DNA of 64,000 bases from Selenomonas timonae. GTDB taxonomy: Bacteria > Bacillota > Negativicutes > Selenomonadales > Selenomonadaceae. A program made the translations under genes and the position numbers. The stretch lies in the NCBI RefSeq assembly GCF_014250475.1, contig NZ_CP060204.1, positions 310,001 through 374,000 of the forward strand, in the 5' to 3' direction. Below, piece by piece: positions 43,132-52,480 of this stretch; position 1 is the first letter of the stretch, and the number at the start of each line of letters is the position of its first letter. The notes below the pieces were generated by a model. It was not told where the DNA came from, made no database searches, and saw only the letters and a program-made list of their open reading frames with translations.

Positions 43132-44328
43132 TCAATCAAACCCATGGGCTTTGAGCCCTGCGGGCATCACGGGACGAACGACGCGCCCCGCCGCCCCCTT
43201 TGGCGCGAGGACGAATGTACCGTCCACCTGCTCCACTACCCGCGTCTCGAACGCCGTCGGCGGCGCAAGCGCATAGGCGGGCTGCTCCCCGCACTCCGCA
43301 AGCATCTGATCGGCATAGCGGATGATGAGATCGGGCGGCATCCCCTTCATGCACTTCATATGCTCCTCGCCCGTGAGCGGGCATTCGTGAATGCGGCAGG
43401 GATGGCACGGCACGGGCGCGCGCACGGAGATGCTGCGCGCATCGTACGGGTAGAAACCAGGGATGGGCGACGCGCCAAACATGCAGAGGACGGGCACATG
43501 CATCGCAACGCCGACGTGCATAGGACCCGAGTCCGTCGTGATGAAGAGGATGCAGCGCCGCAGGAGCCCTGCGAGAACGCCGAGGCTGACCTTCCCCGTA
43601 AAGATGTGCAGGCGCTCGTTGTCCCGATCCCGCATCTGTGCGCGGCAACGCTCGACAATCTCCACATCCATCGGCCCGCCCATGACAGCAATGTGATAGC
43701 CGCGCGTGAGGTAGGTATCCGCCACCTCGGCAAAGTATTCGTCCACCCACCGCTTCGTCAGCCAGCTTGCGCCGATGTTGAGCGCGATCACCCTGTCCTC
43801 CGGCGCGAAATGCGCCGCCCAGAGGCGCGCCGCTTCCTCCTCTGCCGCAGGGGTGAGCCACATCTCGAGCCCTGCATCCGCAATCTCGTCGATTACGCCC
43901 GCCGCGCGCAGTGCCGCATAGTGCGAGTGAATCTCGTGCATCATCATATGCTGATCGGGACTGACATGGTCAAAGAGGAGCGCGAAGCCGGGCTTTGCAT
44001 AGCCGATGATGTACTTGCCGCCGCTGAGTGCCGCGAGCGCGGAGGCGCGCTCGTTGCGGTGGAGATTGACGACGAGATCGTATTTCTTTTCCCGCAGATG
44101 CCATGCAAAGCGCAGGATGCCGAGGAGGCTGCTGTCTTTCCCCTTCTTGTCGATCAGGAGACATTCGTCGATGTTCCGATTCTCCTGCACGATGTCCGCG
44201 AGTTTCGCGTCCGCGAGCAGGGTAATGCGCGCCTCTGGATAGTTCTGGCGCAGCGTGTGCAGCACGGGCGTCACAAGCATCAGATCGCCGAGGTGCATGA
44301 GGTTGATGACGAGAATGTTTCGGTACAA
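43132..44328 (-). CDS. Family 9 glycosyltransferase (heptosyltransferase-like)
   Basis: 398 aa, GT-B fold of the WaaC/WaaF/WaaQ group. It begins NILVINLMHLGDLMLVTPVL (acceptor domain), and the second domain has VIALNIGASWLTKRW and LFITTDSGPMHVGVA, the ADP-heptose region. The start is probably the TTG at 44328, with GGGAGG 8 bases before; the ORF could be extended but not plausibly. It has a long C-terminal tail with CHPCRIHECP and GEEHMKCMKG cysteines. Its role may be heptosyltransferase II or III. Confidence 0.85.
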   Translation of the reverse strand: MYRNILVINLMHLGDLMLVTPVLHTLRQNYPEARITLLADAKLADIVQENRNIDECLLIDKKGKDSSLLGILRFAWHLREKKYDLVVNLHRNERASALAALSGGKYIIGYAKPGFALLFDHVSPDQHMMMHEIHSHYAALRAAGVIDEIADAGLEMWLTPAAEEEAARLWAAHFAPEDRVIALNIGASWLTKRWVDEYFAEVADTYLTRGYHIAVMGGPMDVEIVERCRAQMRDRDNERLHIFTGKVSLGVLAGLLRRCILFITTDSGPMHVGVAMHVPVLCMFGASPIPGFYPYDARSISVRAPVPCHPCRIHECPLTGEEHMKCMKGMPPDLIIRYADQMLAECGEQPAYALAPPTAFETRVVEQVDGTFVLAPKGAAGRVVRPVMPAGLKAHGFD

Positions 44329-44365
44329 ACTTACAGCCTCCCACAGGCGAATACTGCCCTGCACA

Positions 44366-45388
44366 CTACCGCAAAAGCAGCGGTCTCATTCTTTCCACGA
44401 CCATCTCCGGCGTAATCGCCGCAAGGCAGTCCAGCCCCTTCGGACAGGCGCGCTTCCAGCACGCGCGGCAGGGGCGGTCAACCTCGATCGCGTTCTCCTG
44501 CTGTCCGTATGGGCCGTTGCGGTTCGCGTCCGTCGGCCCCATGAGCATGACAGTCGGCGTGCCGAGCCCCGCCGCAAGGTGGATGGGACCCGTGTCGCCG
44601 CCGAGAACGAGCGCGGCGCGCGTGAAGATGTGTGCGAGCTGCTTGAGATTCGTGCGCCCAACGAGGTTCACTGGCGGGATCTCGCTCGCCGCCATGATGT
44701 CCTGCGCAAGCGTCTCATCGAGGCGCCCGCCGCCAACGAGGACAGGAACGTAATGCGCGCGGTAGAGCCGGTCGGCGAGCACGGCGAAATGCTCCACGGG
44801 CCAGCGCTTGTTCGGCCAGTTCGCACCGATGGCAAAGGCGACAAACGCGCGCCCCTCCTGCACGCCCTCGCGCGCAAGCAAGGTCTCTGCTGCCGCTCGG
44901 TCGCGTTCGGATACGGCAACGGGAAAGCGCACCTCGTCGACCGTGCAGCCAAGTGCACGCGCCACATCCAGATAGCGCTCAACAATGTGCCCCTCTGCGT
45001 GTGCGCCGCGTACGGGGCGGCTCACGAGATGTGCGCCCTCGCGCATATTCGCCGTCCCGACGCGCTGGCGTGCGCCCGCATTCCACACGATTGCCGCCGA
45101 TTTGAACAGTCCCTGCAAGTCGAGCGAGGCGTCATAGCGCCGCGCGCGCAGGCGGCGGCGAAAGGGACCGATCTCGTGCAGGAAGCCGCTGACGCTGCGG
45201 AACTTTGCCTTTTCAAATAGGATGATGTCGTCGATGTAGGGATTGTCCTCGAGGAGCGGATAGGCGGGCTTTTCGACAACCCACGTCAGGTGTGCCTCGG
45301 GGAAGCGCTCCTTGATGGCATAGGAAACGGGCAGGGCATGAATCACATCGCCGATTGCGCTCAGTTTGACAACCAAGATGTTCTTCAT
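44366..45388 (-). CDS. waaC: LPS heptosyltransferase I
   Basis: 340 aa GT9. The N-terminus NILVVKLSAIGDVIHALPV, HLTWVVEKPAYPLL and the segment VAFAIGANWPNKRWPVEHFA match WaaC, which puts the first heptose on Kdo. The C-terminal half has LVLGGDTGPIHLAAGLGTP. The ATG at 45388 is preferred, with GGAGGG 6 bases upstream. It lies beside rfaE2, close to the other heptose genes. Confidence 0.88.
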   Translation of the reverse strand: MKNILVVKLSAIGDVIHALPVSYAIKERFPEAHLTWVVEKPAYPLLEDNPYIDDIILFEKAKFRSVSGFLHEIGPFRRRLRARRYDASLDLQGLFKSAAIVWNAGARQRVGTANMREGAHLVSRPVRGAHAEGHIVERYLDVARALGCTVDEVRFPVAVSERDRAAAETLLAREGVQEGRAFVAFAIGANWPNKRWPVEHFAVLADRLYRAHYVPVLVGGGRLDETLAQDIMAASEIPPVNLVGRTNLKQLAHIFTRAALVLGGDTGPIHLAAGLGTPTVMLMGPTDANRNGPYGQQENAIEVDRPCRACWKRACPKGLDCLAAITPEMVVERMRPLLLR

Positions 45389-45450
45389 GTCCTGCCCTCC
45401 TTTCATCGTCAAAGGTTGGTTCTGGTGCTTGTCCCACGCGAACGCGCCCC

Positions 45451-45915
45451 CTACTTCCGTCCCGCCCGTTCAATAATGTTCGTTGTAGATTTCCCCGCCA
45501 CAAGCGGGATAAAGGCGACCTCGCCACCGTAACGCTCGACAATGCGCGCCTCGGGCAGCGTCTCACGCGTGTAGTCGCCGCCCTTCGCATACACCGCAGG
45601 GCGCACCTTTGCAATCAGCTCCTCCGCCGTATCCTCGCCGAAGATGACGACAGCGTCCACGGATTTCAGCGCACCCACGACCTCCGCACGATCCGCCTCC
45701 ATATTCACGGGGCGCGTCTCGCCCTTCAGACGGCGCACGGATGCGTCGCTGTTCAGCCCGAGGATGAGCACATCGCCGAGAGAGCGCGCTGCCGCGAGAT
45801 AGCGGACGTGTCCCGCGTGCAGGATGTCAAAGCAGCCGTTCGTAAAGACGACGCGCAGCCCCGCCGCGTGCAGTATCGCCGCGTACTCCTCAATCCGCTC
45901 GCTTGGAATCAGCAT
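45451..45915 (-). CDS. rfaE2: D-glycero-beta-D-manno-heptose 1-phosphate adenylyltransferase, RfaE domain II
   Basis: 154 aa nucleotidyltransferase. [19 protein letters not shown] has the HxGH motif, and [20 protein letters not shown] and [11 protein letters not shown] complete the fold. It joins heptose 1-phosphate to AMP. In E. coli it is fused to the kinase as HldE; here it is separate. It overlaps the second rfaE1-like gene by 7 bases. Confidence 0.94.
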   Translation of the reverse strand: MLIPSERIEEYAAILHAAGLRVVFTNGCFDILHAGHVRYLAAARSLGDVLILGLNSDASVRRLKGETRPVNMEADRAEVVGALKSVDAVVIFGEDTAEELIAKVRPAVYAKGGDYTRETLPEARIVERYGGEVAFIPLVAGKSTTNIIERAGRK

Positions 45916-46907
45916 CGCTCCGCCTCCTTCCCCGCCGTCAGTGCGGCACGCAGTTCCTCGTATGAGACGGTCGCCGTCCCGCGCTTGCGCACGGCAATCC
46001 CCGAGGCGATATTGCTGAGGCGTGCCGCCGTCAACGGGTCAACGCCCGCCCCGAGTGCGAGAATCACAACGGCGACACAGGTATCGCCCGCACCCGACAC
46101 GTCGAAAATCTCGCTGTGGTCGCTCACGGGGATATTCGTCGCCGTGCCGTCCGCGAGGAAGAGTGTCATCCCCTTATCTCCACGCGTGATGAGAACACCG
46201 TCTGCAGAGAGCCGCTGCCGCAGTTCATGCCCCGCCGCACAGATCTCTTCCTCGCAGCACAGCTCCCGTCCCAGTGCTGCTGCCAGCTCCGCATCGTTCT
46301 GCTTGACGTAGCCGATGCCCTCGTAGGAGAGGATGTCATAGCGCGAGTCCACGATACTTGGAATTCCCAACCTGCGCGTCTCCTCGATGACGAGGCGGCG
46401 CACGCGTGCCGTCACAGTTCCCGAGCCGTAGTCCGAGAGCACAACGCCGCGCACACGTGGGAGTAATGCACGAATCTGCGCAAGCACCCCCTCCTCTGTC
46501 TCCTCCGTGAGCGGTGTGTGCCACTCGCGGTCGACACGCACGATTTGCTGACTGACCGTTGCACGTCCGCCCGCGATGATGCGTGTCTTCGTGATCGTCG
46601 GATGCGCCTGCGCGCGCACAAAGCCCTCCGTATGCACGCCATTTTCACCAAGCACGGCGAGGAGGGCACCGCCGCTCACATCCGTGCCACAGACGCCCAC
46701 GGCGTAGGAGAGCCCGCCGAGCGTCGCCGCATTGTTTGCGACATTCGCCGCGCCGCCCGCAACCACACGCTCCTCCCGCTGCTCGAGCACGAGCACGGGT
46801 GCCTCACGCGAGATACGCGCAATCGTGCCGTCGAGATAGACATCCGCCACCATATCCCCGATGATAAGGACAGGGGTATCAGCCATTTGTGTGAGCGCAT
46901 TCACCAT
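45909..46907 (-). CDS. Second PfkB/RfaE domain I-type kinase (paralog)
   Basis: 332 aa. It shows [21 protein letters not shown] and [15 protein letters not shown], the RfaE domain I plan, but is well diverged from the copy at 42088-43086. Its stop overlaps rfaE2, so it and rfaE2 look like a split HldE pair. The ATG at 46907 overlaps the lptD stop and has GGGAG 8 bases upstream. It could be the true heptose kinase with the other paralog for a second sugar, or the reverse. Confidence 0.85.
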   Translation of the reverse strand: MVNALTQMADTPVLIIGDMVADVYLDGTIARISREAPVLVLEQREERVVAGGAANVANNAATLGGLSYAVGVCGTDVSGGALLAVLGENGVHTEGFVRAQAHPTITKTRIIAGGRATVSQQIVRVDREWHTPLTEETEEGVLAQIRALLPRVRGVVLSDYGSGTVTARVRRLVIEETRRLGIPSIVDSRYDILSYEGIGYVKQNDAELAAALGRELCCEEEICAAGHELRQRLSADGVLITRGDKGMTLFLADGTATNIPVSDHSEIFDVSGAGDTCVAVVILALGAGVDPLTAARLSNIASGIAVRKRGTATVSYEELRAALTAGKEAERC

Positions 46908-48427
46908 GGCGTAAACTCCCATTTAACCTTCCACGAATCCTGCTTCGAGCGGTAGCGCAGGATGATCTGCGAACAGTGCAGATCGTGGAACCAGTAGTAG
47001 TCCACATCCGTCCACTTGTGCGGATCGACGGCGTACTTCGTGGCGACACCGATGCGGTTGCGCTCGTCGAGACGGTAACTCAGTCCCGCCTGCAGCACCT
47101 TTGAGTAATCCTCCTGATCGAAGTAAAAGAGCGCATTTTGCTTCGTACTCTTTGTATAGATACCGCCGACGTAGGCGGCAAAGCGATCGTTGAACTTCTT
47201 CGTGAGATAGGCACTCGCGTTAAAGCCCTGGACGCGCGAGCGGTCATAGCTCTCGCGTGTGATGGAGTAGCCCGCCGCGAGATCAAGCCCATAGCCGTGG
47301 AATGGGATCGTATCATGCGCAGCGGAGATGCCGTACTGCCAATGGTTACTGTGAATGCCGCTGCCATACCAGCGCCCATACTCGGAGTAGAGGCGATAAG
47401 TGATCGGGGTGTTTCCAAACCGTTTTCCATAGCTTAGGATCAGGGACGGCTCCTTCTTGACCCAGTCGTCATCCCCGTCGTCAAAGACGCCGTATGTCAA
47501 AAGAGCACTCGCTCCTCCGTTTCCCCATCCGAGATCGTAGTGACTGCGCCAGCCCTTGTTCGTCGTCACGTAGAGGTTTGCGCGCGCCGTCACGCGCGGA
47601 GCAATGTCGTAGTCAAAGACTTGCTCAAGCCAGAAACCGTCGTCACTGTCATAACCCGCCGTCGGAAAGTTACGTTGGATGGGATGCGAGACATCCACCT
47701 CATAGTGCTTCTTCTTGAAAATAACCTTGTTCTTGATCCAGAACTTCACATTCGTCAGCACCATGCGGTCGCCCGGATACAGTTCTGCCACATCCGCGCT
47801 CAGATGATAGTCCGGCTTCTGTGCCGAGCATTTCGTCTGCGTGCCGTCGTAGACCACGATCTTGTCCGGGTAGAACTCGAACCGCTTGCCCGTCATGTAG
47901 TAGCCGCCGACCTTGCCCTTTGCCTCCGCCATCGTGCCTTCGCGTGTCTTGTAGTTGTAGTTGATGCGGTAGCCATCGAGCGTCACGCGTGCCGCGCCCT
48001 CTGTCAGCTGCAGCATATGCGCGCGATCAGGGACGGAGACCTCGCCCGAGACAGTGTTGCCCTCTACATAGTCGCCCTGAAAACGCCGTGCCGCAAGCTG
48101 CACGATGTCCACATGCCCCTTCGCTGTGAAGTCGCCCGTGCGCTCGTCATAGGTCAAATCATCGCCCTCAAACGCAATCGGCGACGGTGCCGTCGCATCC
48201 ACGGGATGACGCAGGTACTTCTCCATCTCCCCCACATCGGCGAGCAGCTTCTTCTGCTCCTCCGTGAGACGATTCGCACGCTCCTCACGCCGCTCGTTCT
48301 CGATGAAATCCAGATGCTGAAAGCCCGTATCCGTGTCCCCGCGATAGGCAGCATGTGCAGCCGGTGGGAGCACGGTACAGACGGTAGTCATAGCGAGTAG
48401 GATGCGCGTTTTTGTAGCCTTGGTCAT
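46901..48427 (-). CDS. lptD: LPS-assembly protein LptD-like (short form)
   Basis: 508 aa, shorter than the about 780 aa of E. coli. A signal peptide (ILLAMTTVCTVLPPAAHA, cleavage near residue 26), an OstA/LptA-like jellyroll domain of repeated strands (about 75-220, DLTYDERTGDFTAKGHVDI), then a C-terminal barrel whose strands alternate with Tyr/Trp-rich turns (about 245-508). It inserts LPS in the outer membrane. It heads the LPS cluster with its own promoter, suggesting that transport and synthesis are co-ordinated. The naming as lptD rests on domain order. Confidence 0.78.
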   Translation of the reverse strand: MTKATKTRILLAMTTVCTVLPPAAHAAYRGDTDTGFQHLDFIENERREERANRLTEEQKKLLADVGEMEKYLRHPVDATAPSPIAFEGDDLTYDERTGDFTAKGHVDIVQLAARRFQGDYVEGNTVSGEVSVPDRAHMLQLTEGAARVTLDGYRINYNYKTREGTMAEAKGKVGGYYMTGKRFEFYPDKIVVYDGTQTKCSAQKPDYHLSADVAELYPGDRMVLTNVKFWIKNKVIFKKKHYEVDVSHPIQRNFPTAGYDSDDGFWLEQVFDYDIAPRVTARANLYVTTNKGWRSHYDLGWGNGGASALLTYGVFDDGDDDWVKKEPSLILSYGKRFGNTPITYRLYSEYGRWYGSGIHSNHWQYGISAAHDTIPFHGYGLDLAAGYSITRESYDRSRVQGFNASAYLTKKFNDRFAAYVGGIYTKSTKQNALFYFDQEDYSKVLQAGLSYRLDERNRIGVATKYAVDPHKWTDVDYYWFHDLHCSQIILRYRSKQDSWKVKWEFTPW

Positions 48428-48469
48428 CGGCGCGTTCTCCTGTCTTTTACAAAGAATTCTGTCGTTCTT

Positions 48470-48498
48470 ATACTACATCATAAACAGAGTTTTCGCAA
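48470..48498 (-). promoter_or_regulatory. Promoter of lptD and the LPS cluster
   Basis: Minus-strand TTGCGA (48493-48498), 17 bases, TAGTAT (48470-48475), ending 43 bases before the lptD start. It could drive a same-strand string down to 34551. Confidence 0.6.
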
Positions 48499-48552
48499 CT
48501 GAAAAGAGCGCATACTCATCGAGGTAAAATTGCAGTCTCATACAAGATAAAT

Positions 48553-48581
48553 TTGACGCAAAAAATTTTTTACTCTATAAT
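48553..48581 (+). promoter_or_regulatory. Promoter of the 48625-50053 gene pair
   Basis: TTGACG, 17 bases, TATAAT. The start of the first gene must lie downstream of about 48588. Confidence 0.8.
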
Positions 48582-48624
48582 GAATCCGAATCACAGAAAA
48601 ATTCGGAAGGGGGCTATCCCACAA

Positions 48625-49035
48625 ATGCAGTGTTTTATGCGCGGCGGAATTCTGCTTGCTGCTCTCGTGTTTTTCACAAGTTTCAACGTGTGTAATGCGG
48701 CAGAGGACATGCGCTTCGTCGACGCGGAGGACGACACGGGCTACTATGTCGATGCAGCGACCGTCGTGCGCGTCTCGGATACGGAGCGCGACGCCGTTGT
48801 TGCTGTCGTGAAGGCGACTGAGAACCGCCGCTATCTGTACCGCACACGCCTCAACCCGCAGGCGGGAACGTACCAATTCGTCTCCGCGCAGGTTGAGATC
48901 TACGATACAAAGGAAGTTCTGCGTACAACGCAGGGCATGGACGTGCCGCAGAAATACACGCCGGCGTCGCCCCTCAGAAGCATCGCGGACTTCATTGAAG
49001 AGCTGCTGACGACAAAACAGCAGCCGCCACGGTAG
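48625..49035 (+). CDS. Small exported protein of unknown function
   Basis: 136 aa. The ATG at 48625 is chosen because earlier in-frame ATGs lie within or before the promoter -10 box; GAAGGGGG is 11 bases upstream. A signal peptide (GGILLAALVFFTSFNVCNA, cut after about residue 24) is followed by a mature part of beta-rich short repeats (DTGYYVDAATVVRVS and YLYRTRLNPQAGTYQFV) seen in several Negativicute secreted proteins. No family name. It is paired with the next gene 13 bases on and with the lptD cluster on the other side. Confidence 0.7.
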   Translation: MQCFMRGGILLAALVFFTSFNVCNAAEDMRFVDAEDDTGYYVDAATVVRVSDTERDAVVAVVKATENRRYLYRTRLNPQAGTYQFVSAQVEIYDTKEVLRTTQGMDVPQKYTPASPLRSIADFIEELLTTKQQPPR

Positions 49036-49048
49036 GAGGAGATCATTC

Positions 49049-50053
49049 ATGCAGCAGAAAATCTGTGCACTCGTGCTGACCTTCGTGCTCGCGCTCACGT
49101 CTTTCGGCACGGCGCTCGCGGCCGAGCCGCCCAACGCCGTCCAGTCCAAGCTCGCACTCATCGAGCAGGACACCTACGGACAGGAGCAGACGGGCGCGCT
49201 GATCGACCGCATCAACCGCCTTGAGCGCGACTATGACGGCAAGCACCGCTCGGGCAGCCTGATGGCGCGCATCGACGCCATCTACGACGAGGTCTATACG
49301 AACAGCACAACGCCGTCCGTCCTCATGAACCTCAACGCGATTGAGTGGAACATCAACCACGAGACGAGTCTGCGCCCCGTGCAGGAACGCGTGAGCGAGA
49401 TGGAGGTCGCACTGCTCGGCAAGACCGCCGAGGGCACGTTCCAAAAGCGGATCTCCACCCTCTCCGAGGCATCCTTCGGCACGAAGGAGATCCCCGTCAC
49501 GCCCGTCTCCGTTCCCGCGAACACCCTCGTCAAGGTCGCACTCGTGACCCCCGTCAACGCGAAGAACCTGAAGGTTGGCGACACGATCGAGTATCAGGTT
49601 GCGGAGGACGTCTTCGTCGGCGATACACTCGTCTTCACAAAGGGCTCGCGCGGCGAGGGCACGGTCACGAAGGTAAAGCAGGCAAAGAACTTCGGGCGCA
49701 ACGCGCAGGTTGACATCGACTTCAAAAACACGAAGGCGCTCGACGGCACCTACGTCACGACCTTCATCGGCGAAGAGGCGAAGAAGGAAATGCAGCATCT
49801 CGCCATGGCTGCGGGTGCATCGCTCGCGGGCATCGCCGTCCTCGGGCCTCTCGGTGTTGTCGCGGGTGCATTCGTCCACGGTAAGAACATCGACCTCCCC
49901 GCAGGCACCGAGCTCTACATCCAGACGCAGACCGACACCACCGTCTACGGCGTCCAGACCACCTACGACAGCGCTGCGCCGTTCCAGGCTGCGGCAGCAA
50001 CCTCCTCGCATAGCGAGAACAACGACACGAGCGTCTACAACGATAACGTGTAA
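49049..50053 (+). CDS. Exported protein of unknown function with coiled-coil and SH3-like segments
   Basis: 334 aa with a clear signal peptide (ALVLTFVLALTSFGTALA). Residues about 30-140 form helices with a repeating EQDTYGQEQTGALIDRINRL pattern. Residues 150-260 are beta-rich (NTLVKVALVTPVNAKNLKVG). A glycine-rich hydrophobic segment (MAAGASLAGIAVLGPLGVVA) follows and may insert in a membrane. It is not a named family. AGGAG precedes the ATG, and the gene ends at a terminator. It may act at the cell envelope, next to the lptD cluster. Confidence 0.75.
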   Translation: MQQKICALVLTFVLALTSFGTALAAEPPNAVQSKLALIEQDTYGQEQTGALIDRINRLERDYDGKHRSGSLMARIDAIYDEVYTNSTTPSVLMNLNAIEWNINHETSLRPVQERVSEMEVALLGKTAEGTFQKRISTLSEASFGTKEIPVTPVSVPANTLVKVALVTPVNAKNLKVGDTIEYQVAEDVFVGDTLVFTKGSRGEGTVTKVKQAKNFGRNAQVDIDFKNTKALDGTYVTTFIGEEAKKEMQHLAMAAGASLAGIAVLGPLGVVAGAFVHGKNIDLPAGTELYIQTQTDTTVYGVQTTYDSAAPFQAAAATSSHSENNDTSVYNDNV

Positions 50054-50059
50054 CGCATA

Positions 50060-50090
50060 CAAAAAGCTCACGCACAGCGTGAGCTTTTTG
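50060..50090. terminator. Bidirectional terminator
   Basis: AAAAAGCTCACGC / GCGTGAGCTTTTTG stem between two convergent genes. Confidence 0.88.
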
Positions 50091-50105
50091 TATGTGGTCA
50101 ATCAA

Positions 50106-50576
50106 TCAGCGGACGAAGAAGGCCGCCAGCTTCATATTCTCATCGTACGTAAGACGGTAGACAACGGCAGTCGCCTTGTAGCCCACGGCGAGCTCGCAGA
50201 TGACATACCACTTGTCGCCCTCCTTGCCCGCCGTCATAAGAGGCTTGCCAACGCCGGCACGCGCGCCCCACTTCGGCGCGTACTCCGCCTTTGCACCAGA
50301 GATCTGCTCCGCCGTCAGATGCGGACGCAGCTCCGTAGTCGCCTCCGCCTGCAGACCGGTCACATCGTCCTTTTCAAAGCGTGCAATCGTCGCCATCACG
50401 TGCTGCTCGACCACCTGCACGTCAAACGGCGTCTTCTCTGCCGCCTGTTCCTGCGTCTGCTCCTGCTCGGCAGCAGGAGTCGCATTTTCCTCGGCGTATG
50501 CGGCAGGTGCTGCAAAGAATGCTCCGCCGGCAACGAGCGTAGCGGCAAGCATACGGGAAAGTGTACGGAATTTCAT
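50106..50576 (-). CDS. Exported DUF3887-like protein
   Basis: 156 aa. A signal peptide (MLAATLVAGGAFFAAPAAYA) and a Glu/Gln-rich linker are followed by a single domain from residue 50, with KDDVTGLQAEATTELRPHL and VICELAVGYKATAVVYRLTY, resembling DUF3887 (NTF2-like). No catalytic residues are apparent. It follows the methyltransferase gene by 25 bases on the same strand. Confidence 0.65.
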   Translation of the reverse strand: MKFRTLSRMLAATLVAGGAFFAAPAAYAEENATPAAEQEQTQEQAAEKTPFDVQVVEQHVMATIARFEKDDVTGLQAEATTELRPHLTAEQISGAKAEYAPKWGARAGVGKPLMTAGKEGDKWYVICELAVGYKATAVVYRLTYDENMKLAAFFVR

Positions 50577-50601
50577 AAAAACCTCCTATGTCAATCGAAA
50601 C

Positions 50602-51294
50602 TTACTTAATGCAGGAGAAGCACGCGAGCGATTCCACGCACTCGACCTCCACCTCGCGGAAAAGAGCACGCAGACGCGCCTCGAGTCCCGTCTTCGTATC
50701 ATATGGCGGCGTGAAGAAGCCCATGCGCGTGTAGAGATGTTTCACAACGAACTCTGTGCGCGGATTCCCGCCGAGGACGAACACGGAGCCCGTCAGCCGT
50801 CCGCCGGGACGCAGGACGCGATGCACCTCGCTCCACGCCGCCGTCTTGTCCGGGAACGCATGAAATCCGTTGATCGAGACCGCCGCATCGAAGAAATCAT
50901 CCTCGAACGTCAGCTGTCCGACGTCGCCCTCCACGAAGGCGACATTATGGATGCCGATTGCATCCGCACGCGCGCGCGCCGCCGCGAGCATCGCGGGCGA
51001 GTAGTCGAGGCAGGTGATGTCTGCGTTCGGCAGCTCCGCATACACGGGCAGCGAGAGACATCCCGTCCCCACCGGCACCTCGAGCAGCCGTCCCTCAAAG
51101 CCCTCATGCGCCGCACGCAGCGCAAGACCGACGTAGCGGCTCACACCGTTTCTGTCCAATCCCCACACGAGCCGCGAGACGAACTTCCCCGACCACGTCG
51201 AGTACGTCATCATGCCATCGTACAGACTCGCGAGGCGCCCCACCGAGTGATACGCCCCCCTGATCTTCTCATACCGCCGCAGTTCCTCGTCCAT
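50602..51294 (-). CDS. Class I SAM-dependent methyltransferase
   Basis: 230 aa. The SAM site LLEVPVGTGCLSLPVYAELP (motif I, with Glu-x-Pro in place of D-x-G), motif II ITCLDYSPAMLAAARARA, VAFVEGDVGQLTFEDDFFD and HRVLRPGGRLTGS are in order. The substrate is unknown; the shape fits small-molecule methyltransferases of the UbiE/Methyltransf_11 type. The ATG at 51294 follows AAAGGA by 7 bases. It is co-directional with the DUF3887 gene. Confidence 0.86.
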   Translation of the reverse strand: MDEELRRYEKIRGAYHSVGRLASLYDGMMTYSTWSGKFVSRLVWGLDRNGVSRYVGLALRAAHEGFEGRLLEVPVGTGCLSLPVYAELPNADITCLDYSPAMLAAARARADAIGIHNVAFVEGDVGQLTFEDDFFDAAVSINGFHAFPDKTAAWSEVHRVLRPGGRLTGSVFVLGGNPRTEFVVKHLYTRMGFFTPPYDTKTGLEARLRALFREVEVECVESLACFSCIK

Positions 51295-51430
51295 CGTGAC
51301 ATCCTTTCTCATCATTATCGCCATTCATTCTAGCATAAAACGCGCACGTGTTCAAATCCTCTCTCTATGGACACACTCCCGTTTCAGTGGTAAAATTTAG
51401 GAAATTACGTCAAACGAAAGGGAGATCATC

Positions 51431-52480
51431 ATGCAGCAGCGTACCTATATCACAGTCCTGCTTGCGGCAGCTCTCGCTGCGGCGGGCTGCGGCACTGAGC
51501 AGGTGCAGGAGACACCTGCGCCCCTCGTGCGGACGATGACGGTGGGCGATGCCGCCCGATCAGAGGCGGGCTATACGGGCGCCGTGCGCGGACGCTACGA
51601 GACGCGGCTCGCCTTTCAGGTCGGCGGCCAGATTCTCTCACGCAATGTAAATATGGGTGCGCACGTCCGCGCGGGAGATGTGCTCATGGTCATCGACGCA
51701 CGCGACGTGCAGCAGCAGGCGAACGCGACAAATGCCAGTGTCTCCTCTGCACAAGCACAGCTGCAGCTCGCGCAGACAAATCTCAAACGCTACGAGGAAC
51801 TGTACGCCGCACAGGCAATCTCAGAGGCGATGCTCGACCAGTACCGCACGAATGCGCGCGCCGCCGAGGCAGCGTATCGGCAGGCAGTCGCGCAGAACGC
51901 CGCGAGCAGCAACGCACTCGGCTACACGAACCTCATCGCGGGCGCGGACGGCGTGATCTCGAACATCACCGCCGAGGAGGGGCAGATCGTTGCGGCGGGG
52001 CAGACCGTCATGATGCTCACGCAGGATGGCGAGCGCGAGGTTGAGATCGCCGTCCCCGAGAGCCAGCTCTCCGAGATCGTCATCGGCATGCCCGCTGCCG
52101 TCTCCCTCTGGGCGAATAACGCCGCACTCACGGGCTATGTCCGCGAGCTCTCTCCTGCGCCCGACACCGTGAGCCGCACCTACGCCGCGCGCATCGCGCT
52201 CACAGATGCGCCCGCCGATCTCCCGCTTGGCATGACGGCGCGCGTCTTCCTCGGCGAGGATGCGGCAAAAGGCGCGGTCATCCCCCTCTCTGCGCTCTAT
52301 CAGACGAGTGATACGGCCGGGGTCTACGTTGTTGAGGACGGCACGGCGCGTCTCGTCCCCGTCACCGTCACAGAGTTTCATAACAGCGACGCCGTTGTCA
52401 CGGGACTCCCGCGCGGCGCAGTCATCGTGACGGCGGGCGTTCACCAACTCCACGACGGAGAGAAGGTGCGGACGAAATGA
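51431..52480 (+). CDS. RND efflux membrane fusion lipoprotein
   Basis: 349 aa. The lipobox LAAALAAAGCGTEQ marks a lipoprotein (Cys about 20). The barrel-sandwich hybrid parts (FQVGGQILSRNVNMGAHVRAG and LIAGADGVISNITAEEGQIV) flank an alpha-hairpin of about 90 residues, then a beta-barrel domain and C-terminal lid. It bridges the RND pump to an outer-membrane channel in the periplasm. Its stop overlaps the pump start by 4 bases (ATGA). Confidence 0.93.
   Translation: MQQRTYITVLLAAALAAAGCGTEQVQETPAPLVRTMTVGDAARSEAGYTGAVRGRYETRLAFQVGGQILSRNVNMGAHVRAGDVLMVIDARDVQQQANATNASVSSAQAQLQLAQTNLKRYEELYAAQAISEAMLDQYRTNARAAEAAYRQAVAQNAASSNALGYTNLIAGADGVISNITAEEGQIVAAGQTVMMLTQDGEREVEIAVPESQLSEIVIGMPAAVSLWANNAALTGYVRELSPAPDTVSRTYAARIALTDAPADLPLGMTARVFLGEDAAKGAVIPLSALYQTSDTAGVYVVEDGTARLVPVTVTEFHNSDAVVTGLPRGAVIVTAGVHQLHDGEKVRTK

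Noticed and set aside
42307-44415. A 702-codon plus-strand open frame opposite the heptose genes
   Set aside because: Antisense shadow of rfaE1 and a glycosyltransferase; no ribosome site and basic/cysteine-rich composition unlike a protein.
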